Positions 14,928-27,870 of a stretch of 64,000 nt of DNA are shown in pieces. Every line of letters begins with the position of its first letter. Positions within the stretch are counted from its first letter, which is position 1. Under the pieces are notes generated by a model that saw nothing but the letters and a program-made list of their open reading frames with translations, was not told where the DNA came from and did no database searches. The stretch covers positions 4,030,001-4,094,000 of the forward strand of contig NC_039515.1 in the NCBI RefSeq assembly GCF_003672135.1, read 5' to 3'. Source of the stretch: Ooceraea biroi. Taxonomy: Eukaryota > Arthropoda > Insecta > Hymenoptera > Formicidae. Position numbers and translations under genes: made by a program.

Positions 14928-15144
14928 ATCCTCGACGGCGCAACGCGGCGTCGTAAGACTCGACCTCGATCTCGTACGGGCTGGGGATTATTTGCGAGTG
15001 AAATTGCCATGTTGTCCAGTGCCGATGATCTCCGTAAATATTCTCATGGCGCATCGAATCTCCAATTCGTATCGATTCCGTATGGATCTCCGCCAAAAGA
15101 ACAGCGATGCAGATGAATGTCAACGCGGCGCGTCCAAGATACAT
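14928..15144 (-). CDS. Candidate first exon of a small secreted protein
   Basis: The minus-strand ATG at 15144 opens a 72-codon frame that begins MYLGRAALTFICIAVLLAEI, a good signal peptide (short basic start, hydrophobic core, small residues before a likely cleavage near residue 23). It continues with a hydrophilic stretch ending in a tri-arginine. A GAT|GTGAGG splice donor at 14927 would cut the frame in phase 1; read through, the frame ends at 14908. No downstream exon was found between 14.0 and 14.9 kb, and I do not recognise the protein. The context before the ATG is not strongly Kozak-like. It could be a secreted or neuropeptide-type precursor, or a chance frame. Confidence 0.3.
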
Positions 15145-16599
15145 CGGTGAAAGCTATACTCGATGCACCTCGCATCAGCATCCTTCGATTATTCCCGCAT
15201 CAAATCTTGCCGGATCTCGCGATGGAACTCGCGTGGAATTCCCCACCTTCCGCCGTGATCGGCGGTCGGGTCGGATGATCTCGCATGATCGGTCAAAGGA
15301 GCGTGTCGTTGGGCGTGCGTTTTCCAGCGATTTTCTGCGAAAAAACTGCCTCGGGATCCGCCGATCTACGTCGCCTCCGCCCGCGAGGAAAACTGGTTCT
15401 AACGGAATTTTATGCCGAACGCACCGACGAATCAACAACGGTGGACCAGTTCCGCGGCCGTCAATGAAGCGCACTGTACGTGTCGCACGATGCACTGCGC
15501 GGAGAGGGGCTGAGGCACGCACCGTCCGTCCAAGAGGAGCCAGTCATTGGCCGACCGGTCAATCGCGTCACGGACCGAGAGAAGACGACCGCCGATCATC
15601 AGTCCTCGAGTGCTGTTTCGTGCAGTCAGTCAGTGTATACGACTGTCTTTCTTTTTTCTCTCTCTCTCTCAATCTCGATCTTTGTCTCCTTCCCGCTTCC
15701 ATTACGGTATTATAGTGCCAGAAGATGTATCCCTCGGTCTTTTTCTTCTTTCCTTTTCTTCTGGACACGCGTCTATTTTAACGTTGTTTAAATATATTGT
15801 ACATGTATATTTACATTTAAATGTATTGTATATCTACATGGAAATGGAGGGAAATGGAAAATATGCGGTGAATGCGGCGCGTGCGTTCCCGATTAAAATA
15901 AATTTCTCGGCTTATTAGAGACTATCTATTGAGATTATTACTTTTTCTCCGATTTTATATAACCATTTTGATTGTTTTCTCCTTTAATCGTTTTCAGAAT
16001 TGGCTTTCCTTATTTTTGTAATGTAATGCTGTAATACAGCTTGCAACTGACACATCTTCTTTTCACTTTTACATCTACTACATAATGTCGCCCAATTAAA
16101 TTCTTTTTAATTAGCGAATACGTAACGTAACGCATACGCTCGGCTTTCACTTTGTACGCATCTTGTTTGCTTTCTTCATTGCTATACAAAACGACGAAAT
16201 ATTTGAGAACCATTCCTCCTTTTTCCGCTGTGTTAAGGTATAAAGCACATCATCAGGCTTTGATATTTCATACTGACACCTCGTATACTTACATTTTCAT
16301 AATCGTAATGTAAGTATCTTTAAAACATCGATATAAATTCTGGAATACAAAAAAATCTATGCACGCACACTCGCACATATCTCAAGTCGACATATGCGAA
16401 CCCGACCCTCTGCGAGATCATTGCCTCTCTTTCCCTCCAACGTTCCTCTCCATGAATCTCCTCACGCGTTCTCCCTTCCACGACGCGCCTCTCTCTTTCT
16501 CTCTCTCGCTCGCGCCTTCTTTCCATCGGTCTCTCCTCATTGCAAAGTGCCGTAATATTCTCCTGCCGGAGTTATTTTCGTCGCGCTCACCCAACCACA

Positions 16600-16606
16600 T
16601 ACACAC

Positions 16607-16643
<37 letters not shown>

Positions 16644-16644
16644 G
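16600..16644. repeat. (TA)n-(CA)n microsatellite
   Basis: An uninterrupted TATATA run followed by about 12 CA units. A CCG/CTG triplet run follows at 16690-16730. Confidence 0.95.
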
Positions 16645-17370
16645 AGCTCTCGCGAGGCGGCATTGCACGGGTCGCTCTCTGCGCATTGTCTCGGGGCCCC
16701 TGCCGCCGCCGCTGCTGTTGCTGCTGCTGGATGGAGTAACTGGATTTCCAGGCTAGCAAGGCGATCGCCGGCGATCCCTCGATTTTCTCGTTTCTCGCTT
16801 TCGTCACCGACTTCGCGTCGTGGGCGACGTCGCAAAAGCACAAAAATTAGTTCCTTTCACGTAAATATTCGCTGGAGGTGCACGAATAGAATTTGCGATA
16901 AAGCAGAATTTTTAAGATTTCGGTTATAAAAAGAAAACAATTTTTGTTTAATTATCAAGTTTCTCTATTGAATTAAAACAATGTTCGTCTTTTGATTCGT
17001 ACGATAAAATCGCATTTCGCTCGCCGATGTTTTGTGGATTGTAGTGCATTGCGCGCATCCACCTCCTCGTTGTCTTCTTCGCGTACGCACCTTGTATTTC
17101 TGGCCTCCTTGTTGGCCGATCGGCGCTCAAGGCCGTCCCTTTTTATCCGGACAAAGAAACGGAACATCCGTTCATCCCCGCGTCTCAAGTGGATTGCAGC
17201 GAGCGTGGTGCATTATGAAGAGAACGAATCGTATGTCGCGAGCTCCCTTCTGAAGGATAACATCTCGTTGAGCGAATCTGAATCGGTGATGCGCCGTAAA
17301 CTTTCCGGCGGAATGATATCTCAAATCTTAACTTTTTTTGTAAATAAAATGGCAATTCTTCCCCACGGAA

Positions 17371-18040
17371 CACGGAAAGAAAAAAGTAGCTGCCGTAACT
17401 AAAAACTGCGTGTGGTAGCTAAATTTCAGTCGTAATATATGGACAACTAACATCTTAGCTGTGACACCTATTTTAATTAGTTGAAAATGTTTAGCTGCCT
17501 TATATGCAAGACTTAGCTGCAGTACATATTTTAGTTAGCAGTTATCACAACATATGTTGCAGCGATTAGTTGTAGCGTGCACACTACTTGTATATGGAAG
17601 ACACAATTTTTGCTGTCGTTGCTAATACTTTTGCTGTGACGATTAAACTGATGCTAAACCCGAAATATGTTCTGCAGCTAAAAGTGTATACAAGATAGCT
17701 ACATTAATTAGCAATAGCTAGATCAAGTGAATCACTAACTCAATTATTTACCACTGCGCATGCGCAGCGCTGTTCGCGCCGCGTTTGCATGCGGCAGCGA
17801 AATAATATTGTATCTGTGGCATATCGGTTAGTTCCGATAGCTATTTTTATGTTGCTGTACAATATGATCCTTACAGCTATGCATATTTTGCTACTTTCTT
17901 TATGTATTAGGTTTGGTTTCTCATTCATTAGGTGCCACAACAAACCATTTTGCTGTGGTTTCGAAATTTATAGCTACGGCAGCAAACACAGTTTTAGCAA
18001 ATCATGATTAGCTACGGTAGCAAAATTATTTCTTTCCGTG
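17371..18040. mobile_element. TIR element rich in TTAGCTGC-like motifs
   Basis: About 670 bp bounded by the inverted repeat CACGGAAAGAAA (17371-17382) and TTTCTTTCCGTG (18029-18040). Inside, variants of TTAGCTGC, TAGCTAC and TAGCAAA recur more than a dozen times on both strands, most clearly at both ends (GTAGCTGCCGTAAC and TAGCTACGGTAGCAAA). No open frame with similarity to a transposase was found. It is probably a non-autonomous DNA element. No target duplication is clear. Confidence 0.6.
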
Positions 18041-21000
18041 AAGCAATCGACGGACAGTTACAGCCATTGTGGTCACAGTTGCATTATTAAAATTGTATTT
18101 TAAAAAATTTTCCAACGTTGTAGGAAAGCATGAATATTTATTTGAAATATGACAGAGACGAGAAAAATTGTCACCGACAAAATTTCAAGTGCAACGACGG
18201 CAATTTAAGACTTACGCATGAAAATGCCTTTCACATCCGCAAAGTGTAACTGCTCGTGACCCACGTGTCGTATGCAACAACGATTGGCGGCGGCCATAAA
18301 TGACCGGTGAAAATGCACAACGCCTACGATGGAAAAACCTGCCGGAGAAAAAACGGCCGTGTCTTACGGCGTTTTATATTCCGTCATGTCTTACCACCGA
18401 TCCCACGACGGACGGTGAGCAATTATGTAATTACGTAAATCAGATAAGAGAATATTTACCGTTCTAAGGTATGTTGAATACTCGTCCAATATAATTAAAT
18501 AATTAAATATATAAATCATTAAACATGTAGAAAGGAAAACTCCAAGAAATACATCTGCTAAAAACTCGTTTTATACACGTATATTTATGCTGATGGATGC
18601 AACTGCGCGCGTGCGCGTTTCATATGTGGAAATCACTGTGCGACCAAATATCGGCATTTTAATCATAATAAAATAATGTGCGACACTTTTTTGTCAACGT
18701 TTTATGAAATAATTCGTTTATCTTTTGTCATCTTCGATTTCTTTAAATATTCATATGGAACTATAGATGTATATTTACGTCCAGATAAACAAGTTTGAGA
18801 AAGTTGTCGCAGTATATCAACAGTGCTCTTTTGAAAACAGGAAAATATTCTGATGACGAATATAAATATGTTAAACGCATATGAATACATAATATGCATA
18901 TGAATAAATATATGATTATAAAAAACAAATGTAAAAAGCGCATAATACAAATACCTACATTATAAAAACACATTGTTTTCCTCACTAAATGCATTTCTAC
19001 ATTGAAAATAAATTCCTATCATTCTTCTATGAAATTACGCAATTAAAGTAAAAAATATAATGATGCAAAGATCCAAATTTTCATTACGGCATTTTTTATC
19101 ACTCAACAAAAATAATTTACAAACCGATTAAAAATACCTTCGTAATCCATATTTCACGCAATTTGCATAAAAATATTTGTATCGAACGTACCGCAAAAAG
19201 CATGTTTGGAATCTTTGGCAAAAAGTACGGATACATCTCGCCAAGCATGCCTCGGTTTGCGGAGAGACGGAAAGAGTTAAACACATCTGCAGCTCCTTAA
19301 TCGCGGCCTGAATGAAAGGAGCATCATGATCAGCCGAGACAACCGTATTCGCAATCACGCGCACGGTAAGTGCATCGTCGCGCACGTGTGAGTGGCACTC
19401 GTTACTTAATGCTTGCTTATATGGCATATTAACTCGTCAGTTATTACTCAACAACTGCCCTTACGATTACGCGGCGGCGGCGACTTTGAGCCTCCAAATA
19501 ATCGTACGAGATAATCGCGAAATGAGAGTGAGCCGAAACATTGTTTCGCAGATAACACTATAACGTATTATAATAGAATGCAATATTACGTGAAGCAACC
19601 GACGATATAAATATGATTCTCAATATTTTCGAGATTTCGGCGAGACGCGTGAAATCATTCGAACGCAACAATCAACAAATAAAGAGAATCGTAACAATTG
19701 AAATCTACTGATTCTATCATTTTCTCGTGTTTTTCGTGCACTTCAAGTGTGTGGCGAATTAGCGAACCGCCGTTTACCCTTCTGCCATTCCATTTGTTCC
19801 ATTTTGCCGTTTCAGTAACACGTGCGCGAATGACGGATGCAAATGCTGGAAAAGTAGTCAGATGCAAATTAACTCGGAAAAAAGAAGAAAGAAAAAAAGA
19901 ACATTTTGCACGCTCGTGACATCGCGCAAATATCGTGGAAACGGCGTCACGCGCGAATATTAAACGGCGGCAGGCTTGCATAACCCACACTATACACATT
20001 GATAATGAAAAAATTTTGGCATTTCTCTCCCTTCTTCCTCCCTTTTCCGTCGAACACGAATACGCCGCGTATTTCACAATTGATACACTTTAGCCGGACC
20101 TTCCCGCGCGCTTTGCCGAGGAATGAAGAAATATTTCATTCCGCGTACGCGCGCTACGTTTGAGGAATAAATTTCGTTTTCAAAGCCGGCGCCCCGCGAG
20201 TGACGGCCCGAGCATTCCCACGCGCGTGCATATTTAATCAAAAAAACACCTCGATCGAATTCCTTCGACTGGAATATCTTTCCGACATCGAATATCGCGC
20301 AACAGCGCCTCTCCGAATTTTCATGCGCGCGTTTTCTCGTCTTTGCGCTCTCTACGATCGCCGCGCGATAAACAGCGACGCAGACATCGTTAGCAGACTG
20401 AGAACCCTCATCGCCCGCGTTCATGCTCGCAATATTGTAATCACGCGTGATTTATTCCGGTTGAGGTTGAGGTTGCGATTCGTAGTGGACAACGCACATG
20501 TGAATGCGTAACGTACGTCAAAAACGTTTCTACGTCACGTCAGTTATCGACAGCTTCGGGAACACTGTTTCCGAGTTCACGCCCGTAATATTACAGGCAG
20601 CTCGCGATTTATTCGCGTTTCACACGGAATTTCTGATAATCGGCCGCCGCGATATGCCAAATTTCTCTAATATTGACGAATCACGTTATTAACAATTTGT
20701 TTGCGGTCGCACTTGTGTAATTTCAATGCGTCGAACGTACGGCTTCGACGTGCTCCAATCAAAGTAAAAACTCACGATACCCGTATCTCTCTCGTTTCCT
20801 CTGTACCAATCTTTGTTATGTCGAGAAACTAGGAGAAATTATGGACGACCGTTTGCGGTTGCACTTGCGATATCTGGTCGTTCCGGAAAAATGGAAGTAT
20901 AATTTTATCTTTGAGAACCAGAACTCGTGATTGAACAAAAATTCATGTTAATGTTTCTAACCGTGTCACAAGAAATCGACTGAAGAAATTTCACAAAGTT

Positions 21001-21877
21001 ACAGTTAAGTGCAAGTTACACTTTTTGTCAGTTCCAAATGTTGTACAGGCTGTCGCCTTATCACGGCACATAATGTTATCGACGGATTGAGAAGCACTGC
21101 TCGCGATTACGCTCATGATGGCACCGGGCATGCATGATTTATTCCGGTTGAAATTTGTATTAACCGAGAGCAAAGCGCATCCGGAGGATTCAATTTGCGC
21201 GGATAAGCTTCGGCTTGGAATGAGCGCAGCTGTGGCGGGTCCCGTCGGTCGCTGGATGAGAATAACACACAGGTTAACGGAGTAATTTCAGCATTCAAGC
21301 CAACGCATGCGGCTAATTATGGCCGTTAACCACTTGATTGATTAATTAGAAAGCACGTTTTTTTTCCCGCCCTTTCTTCCTCGCGCGTCACGTTCGGAGA
21401 GAGTGATCGCCGGCCGCGCGCGATCGTTTTCGATTCCGCTTTGACAAACCGCCGATTACATTGCTGAAGCATTCAATTATACGCGATGCAACGAAATCTC
21501 ACTCTTGTAACTTGCATAACTCGTTACGATCCAAACAATTACAGCTTGGGGATGCGACGCACGCACCCTCAGAAAGGATTTCTGATAACAAGACGAAAAA
21601 TATTCTTGACTAATTTAATCGTATTACAAGTATAAAAAATATGAAAATAAAACAATTTTTAATTTAAATCAGTAATTTCTATTCTTCTCTCTCGAATTAA
21701 ATAAGATTGTCTTACTGTCTTGAGACAAGAGTAACATATACAAATTTATGCTTATATATTCTTGTATGTAGAATAATTTGATATTAGCGCCACTTTATAG
21801 TAGGCTTTGTCCATGTCGACGCATCATTTTCTCACAGTCGCTCGTCGACTCGGCGCTTCTGCGTCCTTTATTCGGAT
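18041..21877. other. No gene supported
   Basis: AT-rich to about 19.7 kb, then CpG-rich. It contains the hypothetical frame at 19128-19427 and nothing else I can name. Frames around 20.1-20.5 kb are composition-driven. Confidence 0.5.
19128..19427 (-). CDS. Hypothetical 99-residue frame, unrecognised
   Basis: ATG at 19427, stop TAA at 19128. It is open across a fairly AT-rich stretch where stops are expected more often. The C-terminal half is cysteine-rich (pattern C-x3-C-x4-C-x5-C, then one more near the end) and aromatic. There is no signal peptide and no known domain. Coding status is unproven; chance is quite possible. Confidence 0.15.
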   Translation of the reverse strand: MPYKQALSNECHSHVRDDALTVRVIANTVVSADHDAPFIQAAIKELQMCLTLSVSPQTEACLARCIRTFCQRFQTCFLRYVRYKYFYANCVKYGLRRYF

Positions 21878-22157
21878 AAAACGGCCAATATTTATGTGTT
21901 GCAATCGAAAATCGGGAAAGTGTTTCTGTGTATTTCTGTGTTTCTGTTATTTACAATGAATAAGTGCAATACTCTACAAGAAATATTAAAAGATATGGAA
22001 ATGTCTTATCTCGAATCTTATTTCTCAAGTATTTGTATATACTTACTTACATTTCCATATCTTTTAATATTTCTTGTAAAGTATTGCACTTATTCATTGT
22101 AAATAACAGAAACACTTTCCCGATTTTCGATTGCAACACATAAATATTGGCCGTTTT
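21878..22157. repeat. 280-bp palindrome, probable MITE
   Basis: The left arm starts AAAACGGCCAATATTTATG and the right arm ends with its exact mirror. The arms of about 120-130 bp pair nearly throughout around a loop at about 22005-22045; the left arm carries a small internal duplication of GTGTTTCTG. No gene and no clear target duplication were seen. Confidence 0.8.
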
Positions 22158-23277
22158 GTGCAAAGTCTACAAATTCTCTTACAAGAATAGAATAAGATGT
22201 CTTTTAGATCTCACAATATTCTTAAATCAAGAATATTTTGAACTTGCTACAAATTTGTATCTAAATCCTTCTGAGAAAATTAATGAGATAGCGCCAAGAT
22301 TATTTGAATCTAGATTTTCGAATTTTCTATTCAAGATTAAAATATGCTTCTTTTCAATAATAAATATGATTGTCGCTATAGCGATCTTATTTTATGATAG
22401 ATTAAAGAGTAATAGCATTAAGTCCAGAAATCTTTTCTGTGGATGCGGAAAAGTTCCTCGCGTATTTACGCCGTGCACATGGCTGCGCGTCCAATTGAAT
22501 ATGCATAAACAGATAATCGTCCGTTCATTTTTTTTCCTCGGAGAAAATCAAGGCTGCAAGTGCACACCGTGCCGGCGCGTTACCGCGTAGTGTGTTTGCT
22601 GTACTACTTAAGCCCAAGTGTCTTTCAACGATTGCTGTCAATGGCCGTGACGTTGCGCCGACGCCATACGACACCAGCCCAGGATTAAACTATTCTTATC
22701 AGGGCGACAGCGATCAAAGTCGTCGCGACGACGAGGATAACGTCTCACGAAAATAGTTTGCGGCCAAATCCAAGTTGATGGCTCTCGAATATTAGCGATA
22801 CCAAGCTGCTCGTTGTTGCAATTATCCACTCGCTATGTGTTATCCATATTGGTGTGATCTATTGCTGCGATTAGTTCCTGAGTTCCTGAAAAAACACGGG
22901 AGTACGTGTGCTGGTCTGCTCGCGACGCGTTACATTTTCCGCATTTTTGCATAGAGTCTGTTTGTAGCTTCCTTTACTGTTGCGGAAATGGAAGAAAATT
23001 GTCTTTCCATCATCGAGAATCTTGTTAAACGACGACTCAATCTGATACGAGCGACGCAGACACGTGTCAGGCGTGTCAAGATCCGCGGATCGTGCGATTT
23101 ACGATCATCTAGTTCTCATATTTTCAGATGTGCACCTGCGAGCCTCTCGAAGTAACGCGCTGCGCTCGGCGCAACGTAAAATGTTTCGACTAGAGCAACA
23201 GGATTGCGTAAAATTGTGCATGGCACACACGGGTTTCGCGAAAGTGTGAACTCCGTTAAACGATGTTATTCACAACC

Positions 23278-23503
23278 AACGACATGTATAAATAGACCAA
23301 GCATTCTCTCTACAGTAGATCCTAACCGGAAGTTGGCAGCGAGATTGAGAGAGAAAGCTGCTTTGCGTCTACTGCTCTCTCACTCTTCGCGTACATCGAA
23401 GTGAGAGAGCAGTAGACGCAAAGCAGCTCTCTCACTCAGTCTCGCTGCTAACTTCCGCTTTCACGTTTTTGAGGGAATGCTTGGTCTATTTATATATGTC
23501 GTT
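23278..23503. repeat. 226-bp inverted repeat with a strong central hairpin
   Basis: The outer arms are AACGACATGTATAAATAGAC and its near mirror. The inner part is a 28-bp perfect stem (23358-23385 region against 23401-23428 region) around a loop of about 15 nt. The intervening arm halves pair with some mismatches. It could be a MITE or a source of hairpin RNA. Confidence 0.75.
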
Positions 23504-25389
23504 GTTCACAACTGTCACAGTTCGCAGCCAAAGTCGCTGACAAGAGAGCTGACCGTTGCGTCGTCGCAAATAAGCACGCGCGAATACGAGACGTCTGTTT
23601 GCCGCGCGCTGAAAATCGACAATCGTCGTCGGATTGAGGCTGGTTAAACAACTTTCTGCCATTCCGTCCATCCGTCTGTTGGCTTCCCTCCCGGAGCGGC
23701 CTTTAAAAATAGTGTACAAGAGAAAGCTATTGTCTGACCGAGGCCGAGGAAATTTATCGGGACAACCTTTGATCCGTGTCGCGAGCGCGAAATTGATTTC
23801 CTCGACTGGCGTTCTTCGGCTCTCTCCGGAATTTTCATCGGAAATTATTAACAAACCGGGTTGCGGACGGTCGAGAAAAACGCAGGTTTTACGACACGTG
23901 CCGTCTTTTTGCGCACAAACTTGACGTAGTTGATTCCATTCAGATTATTTACTACGTTAAGAACTGCGAGGAGTTTTACCGAGAGGTCGAGCGGACATCC
24001 GAATATTAACGGAATCAATGTCGGCATACATCGTGAAGCAAAACAACGCGTTTACACCGCGTGAATGACGAAGACGGTAAAGTAGAGGCGAGAATAATAA
24101 ACAGATGCGCGTTTATAATCGCAGCCGGGCGGTAAATAATGACGAGACAATACGCGCCGGTTTATCGCGCGGTGCGTATTAATGAGTTTGTTTTCGAGCG
24201 CGTTTGTTCTCTTGTCTTCCTCCGCCGCCGCTGCTTTGATTCGACCTCTTTTTTTTGGTATCCATTACCGCGTGCCGGAATGTATAATTTGCAGGTACAC
24301 GGAGGAATTTGTGAGCGGCCGTTTCGCCGGCGACGATCCGCGTCGATCGTCGCAAATGTTGAAGTTTCTCGTGGTTTCTGCCATCCCGCTTATGTGAAAA
24401 ATCGACACAGAAAAACACAGAATTGACGTATGACGTATTGTCGGCTGCAATCACGTGGTTTCAGGAAAAATCGAATTTTTCACGAAAATCAATGAGGATG
24501 TCAGCATCACGGGAAAAAATATATATATGTATAAAATTTACACGTATACGTGTCAATGTGTATAAAATGTATAAAGGCATGCAAGTAGAAATTTCAACGC
24601 GTCTGAATTTCATGAAACTATCGTCGCAGCATTAGTCACAGGAACAATATATCGATGGATCGTTGACCGTGTTTCCAATATGTGATTTTTGCGACTGAAA
24701 TAAATGGCCCGGATTGTTCCCCGTAAGCCTGAGCATCGCGCATGCGATTAGACGGTTCCCGTCCTGTTCGAGTATTACAATAGCACCTCCGGCGTGCAAC
24801 ATAAAACTCTCAATCGAGCTTACTATGCAGGAAGATCATTAGATCGAATTACCTGATACCTGAATACCGGTTAACGGTACAGGCAAAAAAGAAATCAGAA
24901 ATTTAAAAGCTCGCGGCGCAAAAACTATAGGAAAACTGAGCAAATAGTGCTTGATCAGCGTGAATCTAAGAATTGATCTTATCAACGTCAAAGGAATTTT
25001 TTTATTTCGGCGAGGAAAGTGACTTGCTAGCTTCGTTCACTGCATGAATGCCGCGTAAACAATGGATTGCCTTATCTCGCTCCATCGACGTGTACTCATT
25101 GCTCGTTATTATTAGACAGAAATTTCAGACAGATCTTCGAGCGATTTTTTTGAGCGCGCGATTCGCGCCGGAGATAAGAGCGCGAGCGTGGGAATGGGAG
25201 GACGCTCTTGGAACGCCTCTTATGAAGATCAAAGCAAAGATATGATAAGATAATCCTTTGATTACACGCCGCGACAGGTGCAAGCAAACGGGCCTGCATT
25301 GTGAATCGAAAGAGTCGCTTCTTTTCTGATCAATTTTGTGATTTAAGAGGATCGTTTGACAGAGAAAAAGAGAAAAGTCCTTAGAAAAA

Positions 25390-25437
25390 ATATATATATA
25401 TTATAAATAAATATATAATAAACACACACACACACAC
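25390..25437. repeat. (TA)n and (CA)n microsatellite within a small inverted repeat
   Basis: Runs of TA and then CA. The flanks ATCGTTTGA...TCCTTAGAAAA (about 25350-25390) and TTTTCTAAGGATCAAACGA (about 25472-25491) are inverted copies, so this may be a decayed small inverted-repeat element. Confidence 0.7.
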
Positions 25438-26399
25438 CACTATTATGTCAGTTTGATACTAGTGCCATCATATTTTCTAAGGATCAAACGACCCACGTAT
25501 ATTGATCAAACGTCTTTTTCGTACTCGCTTATGAGTATCACGTTCTTTCTAATTGTAAGTCTTAAATGATTATTCTAAACATTCCGTGCAACAACGGGAG
25601 GGTTCCTTCCTGCGATTTCGCGGGATATTTGCGCAAACTTTGAACTGCTGCTGCCAGCGGAATATCATTATCTACATAAATCGCACATTTTACTCAATCA
25701 GGTTTCCTTCATTCGTCGTTCCTCGATATTCAAACAGCCAGAACGTAAACGCGATACCGAGGAAAAAGCAGAGCCACACAACAGATATTTCGAGTTACTA
25801 CGTTACGTAATTTCTATTCTCTCGTGTCAACACAGTTTCTAGTGTTCTTTTTTTCTCTTGTTTTTTCTAATAATACCGGTGTTGTCGGTTTGCTCGCTGA
25901 CATGTTTGATCTGTCCAGCGATCCACTTGGTTTTTCCGCACGCACGGCGCACGACGCGGTGTTGTTCAATCTTAAAATTCACAGAAGTCCTCACTCCCCC
26001 CGTACGAATATTTGTAGAACGGAGCAAACTTTCAAGCATTCCCGCTTCGGAATCGCGTGCATTCCATCAACACGGGAATTCTCACGCACGTACTCAGCAC
26101 TTCTCATCATCTTTCGCTTTCTCGGTATACAAGACCTCGCTAATGTTATGCAAACAAATATGAGCGCGTAATAAACAAATGCAGTTTCCACGCTGACCTT
26201 AATGAAGTCGGTTCATGATCGCGTCCGACGCACGAGAGTCCGCTTCAAAAGTAGAGGCGCTGAATGTGTGGTACCAATACACAGCGACCCCGCACACCCT
26301 CGGAAGATTTCGGTGTTTATCTTCCGTTCCTCCATAACTTTAATAACGACTCTCGACGATAAGATAAGCCGAGTACGCTCGCGAGCGCCCGATACCGAA

Positions 26400-27870
26400 C
26401 TAGGAACGGTTTGTTTATCATTCACTCGAGTCGACGAAGCGGGTCGAAAAACCGCTATCGCCGAGCGTTTCGACCGCTCGGCGGGGAGCTTCTGGCCGCC
26501 GGAGTCCGGAGATCCGCCGCAGTAACGCGTAATCGGGCTTTTTCGGCGAGTATCCGCCGAATCGTCGTCGCGCGACACTCGCTCGACTCGGCCCTCGGAA
26601 AACGCGTCTCGCGGGAAATATTCGCTGGCGGAATTTCCGCGTCGGCAGAGGACTGGCGTCGGTCCAATCGCGTCGACTCGCGCGCGAGTGCGAGCCACCG
26701 GCGAGAGAGAGAGAGAGAGACGGCGTAGTACGAGATCCGCGCGCGCGCGCGCGTATGTACGGCCGAGAAGAGAGAGAAAGAGAAAGAGAGTACAAGGGGG
26801 CGACGGTAAGAGGAATTTTCGCACGGCATTCTCTTACCTGCGTCTCGTGGCCGTGTCGAGCATGGTAATCCAGTCCCGCGCGGATGGTTGGCAGAGAGGG
26901 GGGGAAGACTACCTTAGCATCCCCGTGATGAGAGAATTCTCGGACGGCTGGATAGCAGAGTCGAGGAACTTCACTCTGGTGGGGTCGCCGCCTCGATATC
27001 GTCTCCCCCTTCGCGACGACGATACTCGCGTGGCGTATTTACTGGCGTGATAATCCGCGGGGTACACCACGGGACGGGATTCCGACGGCGGACGGAAGAA
27101 CGAGATCACTCCACTCGGTCCGTCGTCCGAGGGCGCGCTCGCTCGCTCGCTCGCGCGAATGCGCGCGAGAGAGAACGCGGAAGGACGCCTGTGCTAGCGC
27201 GACATAGACGCACCACTGTCGCTCGAAGGGAAAAAGGGAGGGAGGAAGGAAGGGGAAGAGAGCGAGATTGAACGAGTGGGAAAAGGACGAAGGAAGAATG
27301 CGCGGGGCCGCGCGGCGAATCTCGCTTCACGCTCGCGCGGGACACTCGCGAGCGCGCGCGCCGTGTCGCGTTTCGTGATTCGCGGGAGAGAACGACGGAG
27401 CGCGAAGTTGATCGCGAGTCGATCGCGTCGAGGGCGCCGATCACTCACGGGTGAGCTAGCCGCGTGGCCGCCGTGCCGCCGCAACCGCAAGAGCTTCTCT
27501 CCTCTTCGTACTCGATTCGAACTGGCAAGGGGCTCAGGAGACTTAGCCGCGAAGGATCGCTCGCACTCGCTCGCCACTCTCGCGCGTACAACCGTACGTA
27601 GGCAAGGGCCGCGACACACTGAGCGAACACATGATCTCGGTGGGGCCTAGTGCCGGCACTTGCTGCGCAGAGGGCGCCACCGCGACGTGCCCGGATCGGC
27701 CGCGATCGTCGAGCGCGGCGCGTTCAGGAAATGATCGCGATCCGGTGTCGGTCGTGGATCGATTACGATTGATCGCGTTTCTCTTCACTTGAACGTGCGA
27801 CGTGCACTCGTCCCGACGCTCGCGAAGGTTGCGGCCGATCGCCAGGCGGATTTCACGCGCCAATACCGGT
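26400..27870. promoter_or_regulatory. CpG-dense island; possible promoter or first exon on the minus strand
   Basis: This is one of the most CpG-dense parts of the window, with a (GA)n run at 26701-26722, (CG)n at about 26741-26755 and GA/AGG-rich tracts at 27165-27300. On the minus strand an ATG at 26863 runs for 26 nt into CGCAG|GTAAGAG (donor at 26837), which could be a very short first coding exon. On the plus strand a 53-codon frame starts at 27631. No domain is recognisable in any frame. The promoter reading is inferred from composition only. Confidence 0.3.
26701..26757. repeat. (GA)n then (CG)n simple repeats
   Basis: GAGAGA run at 26701-26722 and alternating CG at about 26741-26755, the latter potentially Z-DNA-prone. 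They lie in the CpG-dense island. Confidence 0.9.

Noticed and set aside
16418..16843. Minus-strand frame with a glutamine run
   Set aside because: The Gln run is the translated CTG/CCG triplet tract next to a CA microsatellite.
26213..26824. 203-codon minus-strand frame
   Set aside because: Composition-driven in a CpG island; several overlapping frames on both strands are similarly open.
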